From Alphaproteobacteria bacterium (GTDB lineage Bacteria > Pseudomonadota > Alphaproteobacteria > DSM-16000 > Inquilinaceae): a DNA stretch of 64,000 nucleotides. Made by a program: the position numbers and the translations under genes. Location of the stretch: the NCBI GenBank assembly GCA_028277405.1, contig JANQGH010000066.1:62001-126000 (forward strand), written 5' to 3'. This document shows, one piece after another, positions 16,741 through 28,079 of the stretch. Each line of letters begins with the position of its first letter. Within the stretch, counting starts at the first letter, position 1. The notes under the pieces were generated by a model, which saw only the letters and a program-made list of their open reading frames with translations, had not been told where the DNA came from and ran no database searches.

Positions 16741-17565
16741 TCAATCCAGCAGGCGCGTCGCGGCGACCCACCAGGCGGGATGTGTCTCGCTAAGGGCCGA
16801 TGCCGCGGCGCTTGCCGCCGCCGGATCGTCGTAAAGGGCAAAACAGGTCGGGCCGCTGCCAGACATGGCGGCGACCCGACAGCCTTTCGTGGCACCCAGT
16901 TCCCGCAGGACATCGCCGATCGGCGGCGCGAGCGCGATGGCCGGCACCAAAAGGTCGTTGGCCGCCGCCCTCTCGGTGCGCGACGCCATGCGCGCAAACT
17001 GCTGGAAGACCTCGGCGGTCGACAGCGCGACGCCGGGATTCACCAGCACCACGGGACGCGACGCTTCCGGCGCGACGGGGTTCACGACCTCGCCGATCCC
17101 TGACATATGGCAGCGGCGCGGGCGCAGGCACACCGGAACATCCGCACCGAGAGACAAGGCGATTTCAGGAATCTGAGGATCGTCCAGATCCAGCGACCAA
17201 TGGCGGCACAGCAGACGCAGGGTCGCCGCCGCGTCGGCGGAGCCGCCACCAACGCCCGCCTCTACCGGCAACCGCTTCGTCAGCTGAAAAGTGCCGGGCG
17301 ATGGCCGGCCAAACCGCTCGCCCAAGCTCTCGGCCGCGCGCAAAACCAGGTTGTCGCGCGACGTCGGCGTCGCCGCCGCGAACGGGCCGTCAATGCTGAG
17401 ACCGAACGTGCCCTCCGGCCGCAACGTGACCGAATCGGCCAGGTCGGCGAACACCACGAGGCTGTCGAGCAGATGGTAGCCATCCGGCCGACGGCCAACG
17501 ACGTGAAGGCTCAGGTTAAGCTTGGCGGGCGCACGCTCCGTCAACCGCGCCTTACCGCCGCTCAA
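16741..17565 (-). CDS. ispE: 4-diphosphocytidyl-2-C-methyl-D-erythritol kinase
   Basis: A GHMP-family kinase of the MEP isoprenoid pathway. The 274 residues include the substrate-binding N-terminus 'APAKLNLSLHVVGRRPDGYH', the ATP-binding glycine-rich motif 'LPVEAGVGGGSADAAATLR' and the C-terminal 'AAMSGSGPTCFALY'. ATG at 17565 overlaps the TGA of the upstream TPR gene (ATGA), indicating translational coupling. ETF-QO, TPR protein and ispE together are a common alphaproteobacterial arrangement. ispH of the same pathway is at 30.9 kb. It converges on the iron-binding protein gene with six bases between stops. Confidence 0.96.
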   Translation of the reverse strand: MSGGKARLTERAPAKLNLSLHVVGRRPDGYHLLDSLVVFADLADSVTLRPEGTFGLSIDGPFAAATPTSRDNLVLRAAESLGERFGRPSPGTFQLTKRLPVEAGVGGGSADAAATLRLLCRHWSLDLDDPQIPEIALSLGADVPVCLRPRRCHMSGIGEVVNPVAPEASRPVVLVNPGVALSTAEVFQQFARMASRTERAAANDLLVPAIALAPPIGDVLRELGATKGCRVAAMSGSGPTCFALYDDPAAASAAASALSETHPAWWVAATRLLD

Positions 17566-19316
17566 GGCGACAGCGATGCCGGCCGGAACTCCTCCAGAAT
17601 GCCGTCCTCGAGCAGCCCATCCGTCAGCTTTGCTTCCAGACTGGTGATGCGCTCATCGTCCGTCGCGTTGGCCAAGGCACGCTCCCATTGAAACCTGGCC
17701 TCGGCGTACCTGCCCACGACCCAATAGGCGTCCCCCAAATGGTCGTTGATCTCCGGATCGGTGGGTTCGAGCGTCACGGCCAGTTCCAACCACTCGATCG
17801 CCTCGTCCATCCGCCCCTGGCGGTAGTAGACCCAGCCGACGCTGTCGGCGATGAAGCCGCTCTCCGGCTCCAGCTCGATGGCGCGCAGCAGCAACTCCTC
17901 GGCCTCGTCCACGTTGATGCCACGATCAGCCCAGGAGTAGCCCAGATAGTTCAGCAGGAAGCCATTGTCGGGGTTGATGTCGATCGCTTGGATGAAATCC
18001 CGCTCCGCTCGGTCCCAGGTGCCGGAACGCTCCAGGGCGATGCCCCGCCGAAACAGAAAGCTCCAGTCCGATTCGACCAGTTGGGGTACCCGTTCCACCG
18101 CCTCGTCATAGGCCATAACGGCCTCGTCAAAGCGGTGTTGAACGCGCAGTAGGTCACCGCGCTGGACCAGCGGATCGGCCGAATCCGGCGTGGCCTCCGC
18201 CAGCACCTCCAGCTCGGTCAGCGCCTGTTCGTAGCGTTCCAGCTCGCCCAATAACGCCGCCCGGCGCAAGGCAGCGGCATTGCCGTGCCGCGTTCCCAGT
18301 TCCAACTCGGCGTAGGCCGACAACGCATCCTCGTGCGCGTCCGCGTCGCGGAAGACGTCGCCAAGCAGCAGTTGAATCTGCGGTGCCTCCGGCCACAGAT
18401 ACTGGGCATACCGGATGTAGTGCATGGCATCGCGGGTGGCGTCTTCCAGGGTCAGCGCGTTGGCGATCTGATAGAAGGCCTCGCCCAGCCCCCTGCCCGG
18501 CTCCGGTATGGGTCGCGGGATCGACTGACCGCCCTCGATGCGATCGAGCGCGGCGGCAAGGAATCGCGACTGGTTGCCGCCATCGATGGCATCGGCCAGC
18601 AAGGTCAGCGCTTCATCCTCGCGGCCATGCCGGCTGAGCAACGAGGCCAGCGCCTCGATCAGAAGATCGGTCTGCGCCCCTTCCAAGGCCATTCGGTATT
18701 CGGTCTCGGCCTCGTCGACCTGATCGGCGAGATCGAACATCAATGCCAGGTGAAGGTGCGCCAGGCTGGCAAAACCGCCCGTGCCGCGCACCAGGTCCAG
18801 TGCGGCGTCGGCGGCAACGATGTCGCCCTGCCCAGCCGCGGCCCAAGCCTCGACGAACGGTAGGGAGAAGCGGGTGACGCCGACCCGTTCCATGTCTTCG
18901 ACAAGAGATTGCGCCTGGTCGTAATCGCCGCTGTTCATGGCTTCGACCATCAGGATGGTGTCGACCAGGACGACGTCCTCGGCACGCTCCGTGGCCTGTC
19001 GGGCCAGCGGCAACGCATCCGCGACACCGTTGGCGGCCAGCGACAAGCCAAGCGCGCTGCGTAATATCGTCGGGCTGTCCGGATCGCGCTCCAGCGCCTC
19101 GCGCATAAACGCCGCCGCAGACGATAGATCGGCGCGCGTCGCGGCAATCGTACCCGCCAGATAGGCGCCCGCCTGAGACTGCGGATCGACCGAGATGGGG
19201 TCGGCGGCGGAGGCATGGGTCCCGGCGACCGTCGCCACGACCAGAACGGCGGGACCAAGCCAGCCGAACGCCCGTCTTTCCGCCCTACTCTCCGCGTGCC
19301 TTTTGACCTGCATCAT
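17562..19316 (-). CDS. TPR-repeat protein, exported
   Basis: A 584-residue protein built mainly of tetratricopeptide repeats. An N-terminal signal-like helix 'AFGWLGPAVLVVATVAGTHA' ends near ASA, then repeats follow through most of the chain. The best formed are in the C-terminal half, e.g. 'AERDFIQAIDINPDNGFLLN', 'AEELLLRAIELEPESGFIAD' and 'AIEWLELAVTLEPTDPEIND'. TPRs mediate protein contacts; the partner is unknown. I start at ATG 19316 because AGGGG precedes it; an open frame exists back to 19346. It sits between ETF-QO and ispE in one leftward transcript and overlaps ispE by four bases. Confidence 0.88.
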   Translation of the reverse strand: MMQVKRHAESRAERRAFGWLGPAVLVVATVAGTHASAADPISVDPQSQAGAYLAGTIAATRADLSSAAAFMREALERDPDSPTILRSALGLSLAANGVADALPLARQATERAEDVVLVDTILMVEAMNSGDYDQAQSLVEDMERVGVTRFSLPFVEAWAAAGQGDIVAADAALDLVRGTGGFASLAHLHLALMFDLADQVDEAETEYRMALEGAQTDLLIEALASLLSRHGREDEALTLLADAIDGGNQSRFLAAALDRIEGGQSIPRPIPEPGRGLGEAFYQIANALTLEDATRDAMHYIRYAQYLWPEAPQIQLLLGDVFRDADAHEDALSAYAELELGTRHGNAAALRRAALLGELERYEQALTELEVLAEATPDSADPLVQRGDLLRVQHRFDEAVMAYDEAVERVPQLVESDWSFLFRRGIALERSGTWDRAERDFIQAIDINPDNGFLLNYLGYSWADRGINVDEAEELLLRAIELEPESGFIADSVGWVYYRQGRMDEAIEWLELAVTLEPTDPEINDHLGDAYWVVGRYAEARFQWERALANATDDERITSLEAKLTDGLLEDGILEEFRPASLSP

Positions 19317-19349
19317 CAGACCCCTGCATCGATTGCGCCCCGCCACCCG

Positions 19350-20993
19350 TCACATATTCGGATAGTTAGGGCCCCCGCCGCCCTCGGGAACCGTCCACAC
19401 GATGTTTTGAGCGGGATCCTTAATATCGCAGGTTTTGCAGTGGACACAATTCTGGGCGTTGATAACGAAGCGCGGATTGCCGCCATCATCGTCGCGCACG
19501 ATTTCGTACACGGCCGCCGGGCAATAGCGCTGTGCCGGCTCGTCGAACTGTGGCAAATTGCGCGCCACCGGGACCGTTTCATCCAACAGCTTCAGGTGCG
19601 AGGGCTGGTTTTCCTCGTGATTGGTGTTGGACAGAAAGACCGACGACAGCCGGTCGAACGTGATCACGCCGTCCGGCTTTGGATAGTCGATCTTTTTCGC
19701 GCGATCGGCCGACTGCATGCCTTCATGGTCGGCGTGACGGTGACGAAGGGTCCAGGGCAGAACCCCGCGCGACCACAGCTCGATGCCGCTGTAAAGCGTG
19801 CCGCCCAGCAACCCCCATCGATAGGACGGCCGGCAATTGCGGACGGTCTTGAGCTCCTTATAGACCCAGCTTTCCTTCAGCGCGGCCGGGTAGCTGACGA
19901 GTTCGTCGCCCTGCCGGCCCTCCTGCAGGGCCGCGAACGCGGCCTCGCCCGCCAGCATGCCACTCTTCATCGCGGTGTGGTTGCCCTTGATCTTGGGCAC
20001 GTTCAGGAAACCGGCGGAACAGCCGATGATCGCGCCACCCGGAAAGGTCAGCTTGGGGATCGATTGCAGCCCGCCCTCGTTGATCACGCGCGCACCATAG
20101 GCCAGCCGGCGGCCGCCCTCTAGCGTTGTGCGAATCACAGGGTGGGTTTTGTAGCGATTGAACTCCTCGAACGGCGCCAGATAGGGGTTCTTGTAGTCCA
20201 GGCCGACCACGAAGCCGACGGAGACCTGGTTGTCTTCCAAATGATAGAGCCAGCCACCGCCATAGGTCGACCGGTCCAGGGGCCAGCCGAAACTGTGGAC
20301 CACCAGCCCCTGCTTGTGCTTGGCCGGCTCGACCTCCCAGATCTCCTTGATGCCGAGGCCGAAGGTCTGCGGATCGCAGTCGCGGCGAAGGTCAAACCGT
20401 TCGAACAGCGTCTTGGTCAGCGAACCGCGCGCGCCCTCGGCGAACAGGGTGTATTTGGCGTGCAGTTCCATGCCGGGCGTGTAGTTGGCGGTCTGCTCGC
20501 CATCCTTGCCGATGCCCATGTCGCCCGTCGCAACGCCCTTGACGGTGCCGTCGTCGTGATAGAGCACTTCAGCCGCGGCAAAGCCGGGATAGACCTCAAC
20601 ACCCAACGCCTCCGCCTGCTCCGCCAGCCAGCGGCAGACATTGGCCATCGAGACGATGTAGTTGCCCTTGTTGTGCTGCTCCGGCGGCAACATGAAGCCG
20701 GGGAACTTGAAGGATCCCTTCTCGGTCAGGACGCGAAACTCGTCGCCCGTCACCGGGGTGTTGAGCGGCGCGCCCTTGTCGCGCCAGTCGGGGATCAGCT
20801 CGTTCAGAGCACGCGGCTCAAGCACCGCACCTGACAGGATGTGCGCCCCGACCTCCGACCCTTTTTCCAGCACCGTCACGGAAATCTCGGCGTCGGCCTC
20901 GGCGGCCAACTGCTTCAGGCGGATCGCAGCGCTGAGCCCGGAAGGGCCCGCCCCTACGATCACCACGTCGAACTCCATCGATTCCCGTTCCAT
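19350..20993 (-). CDS. etfD: Electron transfer flavoprotein-ubiquinone oxidoreductase
   Basis: ETF-QO takes electrons from electron transfer flavoprotein (fed by acyl-CoA and dimethylglycine/sarcosine-type dehydrogenases) and reduces ubiquinone at the membrane. The 547 residues hold an N-terminal FAD motif '[20 protein letters not shown]', '[15 protein letters not shown]', a central '[19 protein letters not shown]' FAD region and the C-terminal [4Fe-4S] domain with 'YCPAAVYE' and '[13 protein letters not shown]'. ATG 20993 follows a GGGGGG stretch. etfAB are not in the window. It is the first gene of the leftward set with the TPR gene and ispE. Confidence 0.97.
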   Translation of the reverse strand: MERESMEFDVVIVGAGPSGLSAAIRLKQLAAEADAEISVTVLEKGSEVGAHILSGAVLEPRALNELIPDWRDKGAPLNTPVTGDEFRVLTEKGSFKFPGFMLPPEQHNKGNYIVSMANVCRWLAEQAEALGVEVYPGFAAAEVLYHDDGTVKGVATGDMGIGKDGEQTANYTPGMELHAKYTLFAEGARGSLTKTLFERFDLRRDCDPQTFGLGIKEIWEVEPAKHKQGLVVHSFGWPLDRSTYGGGWLYHLEDNQVSVGFVVGLDYKNPYLAPFEEFNRYKTHPVIRTTLEGGRRLAYGARVINEGGLQSIPKLTFPGGAIIGCSAGFLNVPKIKGNHTAMKSGMLAGEAAFAALQEGRQGDELVSYPAALKESWVYKELKTVRNCRPSYRWGLLGGTLYSGIELWSRGVLPWTLRHRHADHEGMQSADRAKKIDYPKPDGVITFDRLSSVFLSNTNHEENQPSHLKLLDETVPVARNLPQFDEPAQRYCPAAVYEIVRDDDGGNPRFVINAQNCVHCKTCDIKDPAQNIVWTVPEGGGGPNYPNM

Positions 20994-21090
20994 GCCCCCC
21001 GCTTCCCGGATACCGCTTTCCTGTTGCCATCACGCCCATCCCTTGATGGGATAGACGCCGTCGCACCGCTATTGAGTTGGGTTTTGAACC

Positions 21091-21936
21091 ATGTCTCAGC
21101 CAGGGCCGCAACCATTGGCCGCACTGCTGCGATGGTATGAAGCCATGGGCGTGGATGAGATCCATGGGGATGTGCCGGTCGATTTCACCTCCCTGCCGGC
21201 CAGCGCCAAGCGGGCCAAGCCGGCCGCCTCGCCGGTTGCGGCGGCGCCTGCTCCGGATGCGCCGCCGGCAGTCGCGTCACTGGCACGAAATGACGCTCCC
21301 CTGGGCACCGCCGATGCCAGCAAGTCGGCAATCGCCGTGGCCTCGGCTGCACCCACGCTGGAGGCCCTGAAGCAGGCGCTGGCCGACTTCGAAGGCTGTT
21401 CGTTGAAGGCGACGGCAACGAATTTGGTGTTCAGCGACGGGCATCCGCAGGCGCCAATCATGGTGATCGGCGAGGCGCCGGGTGTCGACGAGGACCGCCA
21501 GGGCCTGCCCTTCGTCGGCGTTTCCGGCCGGCTGCTCGATCGCATGCTGGCGGCGATCGGCCTCGACCGGCATGCGGAAGACCCGGCCAAGGCCGCCTAC
21601 ATCACCAACATCCTGCCGTGGCGGCCGCCCGGGAATCGCCAGCCGAATGCGGGTGAGATCGCCGTATGCCTGCCGTTCATGCATCGCCACATCGCACTGA
21701 AGCGGCCCAAGCTGCTGATCCTGGCCGGCGGTGTTTCGGCCAAGACCCTGCTCGACACCTCACAAGGCATCACGCGCCTGCGCGGCCGCTGGGTCGATCT
21801 CACCGTTCCGGGCCTGGACGCGCCGGTGCCGGCCATGCCGCTCTACCATCCGGCCTATCTGCTGAGGCAACCGGCGCAAAAGCGGCAGGCCTGGCGCGAC
21901 CTGTTGGCGGTGCAGGAGCGACTGGAAACGCCTTAA
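21091..21936 (+). CDS. Uracil-DNA glycosylase, family 4-like
   Basis: A 281-residue member of the uracil-DNA glycosylase superfamily that removes uracil from DNA. The catalytic domain begins near residue 90. Motifs are G127-EAPG with '[20 protein letters not shown]', '[16 protein letters not shown]', and 'HPAYLLR' at H253. Residues about 30-85 form an Ala/Pro-rich linker. Family 4 enzymes normally carry four cluster cysteines. Here only two are at the matching places (C103 in 'FEGC' and the Cys in 'AVCLPF'); the other two positions are Phe and Trp, so the [4Fe-4S] cluster is probably absent. It is divergent from ETF-QO. Confidence 0.88.
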   Translation: MSQPGPQPLAALLRWYEAMGVDEIHGDVPVDFTSLPASAKRAKPAASPVAAAPAPDAPPAVASLARNDAPLGTADASKSAIAVASAAPTLEALKQALADFEGCSLKATATNLVFSDGHPQAPIMVIGEAPGVDEDRQGLPFVGVSGRLLDRMLAAIGLDRHAEDPAKAAYITNILPWRPPGNRQPNAGEIAVCLPFMHRHIALKRPKLLILAGGVSAKTLLDTSQGITRLRGRWVDLTVPGLDAPVPAMPLYHPAYLLRQPAQKRQAWRDLLAVQERLETP

Positions 21937-21983
21937 CCGCCGCGCCACATAGGGTGGACCGTCCTTTTTTCGGGGTTTGTGCC

Positions 21984-22529
21984 ATGGGCCGTATCGACGA
22001 CAGCCGCCCTTTCCTGCCCGTCAACATCGCGGTCATGACCGTGTCCGACAGCCGCGACGCTGTGACCGACACCTCCGGCGACACGCTGGTGGACCGGCTG
22101 ACCAAGGCCGGGCATAGGCTGGCGGCGCGCGCCATCGTGCGCGACGATCTGAACGCCATAATGGACCAGCTCCGCCAATGGATCCTCGACCCGTCGATCG
22201 ATGTCGTGCTGTCGACCGGCGGCACCGGCGTGACCGGCCGGGACGTGACGCCCGAGGCGTTCGAGCATCTCTACGAGAAGGCCATCCCCGGCTTTGGCGA
22301 GATCTTCCGGCTGGTGTCCTACGACAAGATCGGCACCTCGACGATCCAGAGCCGGGCCACGGCCGGTGTCGCCGGCGGCACTTACCTCTTCGCCCTGCCC
22401 GGCTCGCCCGGCGCCTGCAAGGACGCCTGGGACGGTATTCTGCAGGACCAGTTGGACAACCGGCACCGGCCTTGCAACTTCGTCGAGCTGATGCCGCGCT
22501 TGCAGGAGCATCAGCGGCCGGCCAGCTAG
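21984..22529 (+). CDS. moaB: Molybdenum cofactor biosynthesis protein MoaB
   Basis: A 181-residue MoaB/Mog-type protein, related to the enzyme that adenylylates molybdopterin before metal insertion. Motifs: 'NIAVMTVSDSRDAVTDTSGD', 'DVVLSTGGTGVTGRDVTPEA', 'PGFGEIFR' and 'FALPGSPGACKDAW'. ATG at 21984 is used because the open frame upstream overlaps the UDG gene. It lies 47 bases after the UDG stop and may share its transcript. Bacterial MoaB proteins are often dispensable or of unclear activity, so the exact reaction is less certain than the family. Confidence 0.93.
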   Translation: MGRIDDSRPFLPVNIAVMTVSDSRDAVTDTSGDTLVDRLTKAGHRLAARAIVRDDLNAIMDQLRQWILDPSIDVVLSTGGTGVTGRDVTPEAFEHLYEKAIPGFGEIFRLVSYDKIGTSTIQSRATAGVAGGTYLFALPGSPGACKDAWDGILQDQLDNRHRPCNFVELMPRLQEHQRPAS

Positions 22530-22572
22530 GAATTTGTTCTTGTTTTGTTCCTGGTCTGCGCTATGATCAGGA

Positions 22573-23658
22573 ATGCCGTCCTTTCCACCGAACCAGACCG
22601 TGCGCGGGCGCGGGGCAATCAGCAATCGCGACAGCCGTTTTGAGCCTCATTCCCATGAGTGGATGGACGACGGCTGGGGCACCGCACCCGATGCAGGTGG
22701 GCCGAACCGCATCGAAACCACCCTGCTGGTCGACCGGGCGCGGACCATTCTGAACCGCAACAACTCCCCCGATATCCCGTTCGACCTGTCGATCAACCCG
22801 TACAAGGGCTGCGAGCATGGCTGCATCTACTGTTATGCCAGGCCGTCGCACGCCTTCTTGGGCCTGTCGCCGGGCTTGGATTTCGAGACCAAGATCTTCT
22901 ACAAGCCCAACGCCGGGGCCCTGCTGGACAAGGCACTGAGGGCGAAAGGCTATCGCGCCCAACCCATCGCACTTGGCGCCAACACCGACCCCTATCAGCC
23001 GATCGAACGGCGGACCCGCACCACCCGCGCGATCCTGGAGGTGCTGGCGCGGTTCAACCATCCGGTCGGCATCATCACCAAGTCGGCCCTGATCCTGCGC
23101 GACCTGGACATCCTGGCGCCGATGGCGGCGCGCGACCAGGTCAAGGTCTCGCTCTCGATCACCACGCTGGACCGCGATCTGGCCAGGGCCATGGAGCCGC
23201 GCGCGGCGACGCCGACCCGGCGGTTGGAGGCGATCCGGCGACTGTCGGAGGCAGGCGTGCCGACGGCCGTGATGTCGGCGCCCATGATCCCAGGCCTGAC
23301 CGACCATGAGATGGATGCGATCCTGGAGGCCGCCGCCGACGCCGGCGCGATCAGCGCGGGTTACACCATGCTGCGCCTGCCCCTGGAAATCGCCGACCTG
23401 TTCACCGAGTGGCTGCGCGAACACGCCCCCTTGCGGGCCGACCGTGTGATGAGCCTTGTACGCCAGACCCGCAACGGCGCCGTCTATAACAGCCGGTTCG
23501 GCGAACGCATGCGCGGCGAAGGGCCGATCGCCGAGCTCTTGAACCGCCGCTTCAACGCCGCCTGCCGACGCCTGGGGTTGGACGGCATGCGTTTCGACCT
23601 CGACTACAGCCGTTTCGCCGTGCCCGCCGCGACCGAGGAGCAGCCGTCTTTGTTCTGA
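22573..23658 (+). CDS. PA0069-family radical SAM protein
   Basis: A 361-residue radical SAM enzyme. The cluster-binding CxxxCxxC is C80-EHG-C84-IY-C87 followed by 'YARPSH', as in the PA0069 group distantly related to spore photoproduct lyase. Other family segments are 'INPYKGCEHG', 'PIALGANTDPYQPIERR', 'KVSLSITTLDRDLARAMEPR', 'APMIPGLTDHEMDAILEAA' and 'NSRFGERMRG'. The substrate is unknown; a DNA-repair link is only suggested by distant homology. Nearby genes (UDG, rnhB) also act on nucleic acids, but that may be coincidence. Confidence 0.9.
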   Translation: MPSFPPNQTVRGRGAISNRDSRFEPHSHEWMDDGWGTAPDAGGPNRIETTLLVDRARTILNRNNSPDIPFDLSINPYKGCEHGCIYCYARPSHAFLGLSPGLDFETKIFYKPNAGALLDKALRAKGYRAQPIALGANTDPYQPIERRTRTTRAILEVLARFNHPVGIITKSALILRDLDILAPMAARDQVKVSLSITTLDRDLARAMEPRAATPTRRLEAIRRLSEAGVPTAVMSAPMIPGLTDHEMDAILEAAADAGAISAGYTMLRLPLEIADLFTEWLREHAPLRADRVMSLVRQTRNGAVYNSRFGERMRGEGPIAELLNRRFNAACRRLGLDGMRFDLDYSRFAVPAATEEQPSLF

Positions 23659-23716
23659 GCAAGGTTGATCAGGCGCTACACTCCCCCGAGTAACGCCGAT
23701 TCGAAGGGCTGGGCCC

Positions 23717-24331
23717 GTGCCGGATTTTGCCTTGGAGATTGAGTTGGGCGCGCCTGGCCGCTCTATCGCCGGCATCGACGAGGCCGGTCGTGGTCCTTTA
23801 GCCGGGCCGGTTACGGCGGCCGCGGCGATCCTGCCGCACCCCCTGCCCCCGGATCTGGAGCGGCTGGATGACAGCAAGGCGCTGACGGCCGCCGCGCGAG
23901 CGGAGCTGCTGCCGGTCATCCTGGAGCAGTGCCAAACCGGCATCGGCTGGGCCAGCGTGGATGAGATCGACGCGCTGAACATCCTGCAGGCCAGCATGCT
24001 GGCCATGTGCCGGGCGCTTCACGACCTGGGGGCCGATGTCCATGCCGTTCTGGTCGACGGCAACAGGCTGCCGGCGGACCTGCCGTGCCCCGGGCAGGCC
24101 GTGGTCAAGGGCGACGGCAAAAGCCTCTCGATCGCGGCCGCCTCAATCGTCGCGAAAGAGAGCCGGGACGCCGAGATGGCCCGCCTGGCGTCGATGCATC
24201 CGGGCTATGGCTGGGAGACGAACATGGGCTATGGCACGGCGGCGCACCGCTGCGCGATCAAGAAGCACGGACCGACGCCCCATCACCGGCGAAGCTTCGC
24301 GCCGATCGCGCAACTGGCCTTGACGCTTTAG
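23717..24331 (+). CDS. rnhB: Ribonuclease HII
   Basis: RNase HII removes ribonucleotides and RNA-DNA hybrids. The 204-residue product shows 'GIDEAGRGPLAGPVTAAA' with the metal-binding D21-E22 and the GRG nucleotide-sensing motif, 'LDDSKALTAAAR', 'VLVDGNRLP' with a further catalytic Asp, 'KGDGKSLSIAAASIVAKESRD' (first 20) and a C-terminal 'HHRRSFAPI'. The start is GTG at 23717. It converges on the FUSC gene with seven bases between stops. RNase HI is also present at 28.5 kb. Confidence 0.97.
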   Translation: MPDFALEIELGAPGRSIAGIDEAGRGPLAGPVTAAAAILPHPLPPDLERLDDSKALTAAARAELLPVILEQCQTGIGWASVDEIDALNILQASMLAMCRALHDLGADVHAVLVDGNRLPADLPCPGQAVVKGDGKSLSIAAASIVAKESRDAEMARLASMHPGYGWETNMGYGTAAHRCAIKKHGPTPHHRRSFAPIAQLALTL

Positions 24332-24338
24332 CGCACCT

Positions 24339-26585
24339 TCAAGACGGCCTTTCGCGCAGCTTCGGCTGTGACCAGCGCAGCCAAGCCCACGGCCGACTTG
24401 TGTCTTTCGCGTGCTCCAGTTCCGGTTCGGCGGCCAAGACATACCGGTCGACGTAGGCAAGCCACTCATTCAACAAGATAAGAAGCCGAACATCGTTGAC
24501 CGTGTCCGGACCTTCGGGGCGGGCGCGGGCGATCGCAGCTTCAAAGATCGCCGTCCGACGATCGCGTTCCTCAGCAGCCGACGACGGGACCTTGCCCTCG
24601 GTTTTGGCGCCGAGACTGTCGGCGACATGTTTCAGCGCCGCTTCAACCCGATCGCGGTGGGCGATCGTCGCCTTCATGGCGTCGGCGCAATGCTCTTTCA
24701 GCCAATCCGACGGCGAAGCCCAATAGCCGATGATCAGTGAATGGACCATGTTCGGCGCGCGAAACAATGTCATCCATGCCTGGACATCGATGCGTTGGCC
24801 CCGCTCGGTCAGCGCAGTCACGAAGGCCTCGTCACGACGGCGACGCGCCGCCTGCATGCGTGCAATGGCGTCGCTGCGGTTTTCCATCGGCTCGAACGGC
24901 ACGGTCCGCAAGGCTTCGGCGGAGACCCGATAGCTTGTTTCGAGCGCCCGCGCCAGGGCGACGCGGGCGCCGTGGGGCCAAAGGATGAACGACATCACGG
25001 CACCGGTCGCCGCCCCCAGGGCCACGGTTTCGACGCGCGCGATATCCGTCGTGATGCCCACGGGATCGATCAGCGTGTACAAGACGATCACCAAAATGGT
25101 GAACGCGGTCTGACCGATCATGAAACCGACGACGCCCGGCATGTAGCCGGCCATGAAGACCGCAATCGGCAACAGAATCCACATCGCGACCGGACTGTTG
25201 CCAAAGACAAGCAACACCAATGCCGCGATAACAAAACCGATCAGCGTGCCCGCAACGGCCTGAAGGGATGTCGCCGTGGTCGACGCGGCGCTGGAGTGCA
25301 GCACCAGCAAGGCCGCCAGCGTCACCCAGAAGCCATGATCCACCGGCACGACCTTTGCCACGACCACTGCCAGGCTGAGGGCGGCGGCGGCGCGAATGCT
25401 ATTGCGAAAAACCACTCCGTCGGGGTCCAGGGCGAATGATAAAATGCCGCGAATTCGGCTGAAGAGAGCGAGCGGCCGATCGGAGTATGGGCGCAATTCC
25501 GGCGCCGTTTCGGTTGGGGCGACCAGGCTGCCCGCGCCCATGGCAATGGCGGCGTTGGCCTCGACCCAGATGGCGATGTGCGACAGCGCCTTGATCGGAA
25601 ACATGCGCCGTACCGCAGCCAGCGCGGGATCGCCGGTTTGGGCCCCGGCCGTTTCCTCTTCCGCCGCTTGCATCGCCGCCAGGTCGACGGTGTGGTCGGT
25701 GGCCAGTCTTGCTCGATCCAATTCAGGAATGTCCTGAGCCAGGGTGTCAGGGTCGGCCTCCTCCAGGAGAACGGCCCGTGTGCGACTGAAGGCATCGGCG
25801 CAAGCGGCCCTGAGGGGCGTTTCCAGTTGCCGGTCCCCGTCACCGTCGAGCAAGCGACGGGTCATGTCCGCCGCTTGTTCAAGCCGGGTCAGCATGCGCA
25901 GCAGCCCGATGTCACGCGAGGTCGGGCCGGCCGGTCGCAAGGGCGTGCTGATCGCCTTTAGCGCATCCGCCAGTCCCTTTTGCGCCCGGTTGTACCCTGT
26001 CTCCGCGGCCTCGCGATCGTTCGTGTTTGCCAGTGCCGACGACAGGCCGCCGCAGATGTCCGCCAGGCTTCTGCGCAACCTCGGCCGCCTGTCGATCGGC
26101 CACAGGAACAGACCGGCAATCATCGCGACGGCTCCGCCGATCGTCCAACCGATGACGCGTACGTCGATCGGCGATGCGCTCAAAGGATCCATGACGGCGA
26201 GCGAAAAGGACAGCGCGGCCGGCGCCATGAAGACAGGGGCGTAGCCACCAAACACCGCGGCGAACGAGACAAGAAACATGATGACGAACATGGCGGCCGC
26301 ACCGCCGACGATGGTGTCGGACAACAGCGAGCCGATGATGATGAGGACGTCGCCAAGGACGATCATCGCCGCATAAGCGACCGCCCTCGGCTTCGACGGC
26401 CCGCCGAAGTTCGCGAAGATGATCCCCACCAGGCAGCCGAAGAAGCCGTAGGTCGCGATGGTCTGGAGACCGAGCGCAAGGTGCAACACGGCAAACAAGG
26501 CCGGCACCACCAGGATGGCGCGCATCGATTTCCGCAAGCTGAGCAGATCCGGGTCGCGTGCGCGCAGTTTGCCCAGCAAACTCAT
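24339..26585 (-). CDS. FUSC-family inner membrane transporter
   Basis: A 748-residue protein of the FUSC / aromatic acid exporter type (fusaric acid resistance-like). It has two membrane blocks of roughly six hydrophobic helices each (about residues 20-165 and 395-535). The first is followed by a long soluble section rich in charged helices, and the second by a cytoplasmic C-terminal domain. This duplicated layout fits YccS/AaeB-like pumps, which export aromatic acids. ATG at 26585 is used; TTG 26597 would add four residues. No membrane-fusion partner gene lies beside it, so the substrate and partner are unknown. Confidence 0.82.
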   Translation of the reverse strand: MSLLGKLRARDPDLLSLRKSMRAILVVPALFAVLHLALGLQTIATYGFFGCLVGIIFANFGGPSKPRAVAYAAMIVLGDVLIIIGSLLSDTIVGGAAAMFVIMFLVSFAAVFGGYAPVFMAPAALSFSLAVMDPLSASPIDVRVIGWTIGGAVAMIAGLFLWPIDRRPRLRRSLADICGGLSSALANTNDREAAETGYNRAQKGLADALKAISTPLRPAGPTSRDIGLLRMLTRLEQAADMTRRLLDGDGDRQLETPLRAACADAFSRTRAVLLEEADPDTLAQDIPELDRARLATDHTVDLAAMQAAEEETAGAQTGDPALAAVRRMFPIKALSHIAIWVEANAAIAMGAGSLVAPTETAPELRPYSDRPLALFSRIRGILSFALDPDGVVFRNSIRAAAALSLAVVVAKVVPVDHGFWVTLAALLVLHSSAASTTATSLQAVAGTLIGFVIAALVLLVFGNSPVAMWILLPIAVFMAGYMPGVVGFMIGQTAFTILVIVLYTLIDPVGITTDIARVETVALGAATGAVMSFILWPHGARVALARALETSYRVSAEALRTVPFEPMENRSDAIARMQAARRRRDEAFVTALTERGQRIDVQAWMTLFRAPNMVHSLIIGYWASPSDWLKEHCADAMKATIAHRDRVEAALKHVADSLGAKTEGKVPSSAAEERDRRTAIFEAAIARARPEGPDTVNDVRLLILLNEWLAYVDRYVLAAEPELEHAKDTSRPWAWLRWSQPKLRERPS

Positions 26586-28031
<1,446 letters not shown>

Positions 28032-28079
28032 GCTTGTCGCATTGCGGCGGAATCGCCGCTCGTGTTAAGGGCTTAGGCC

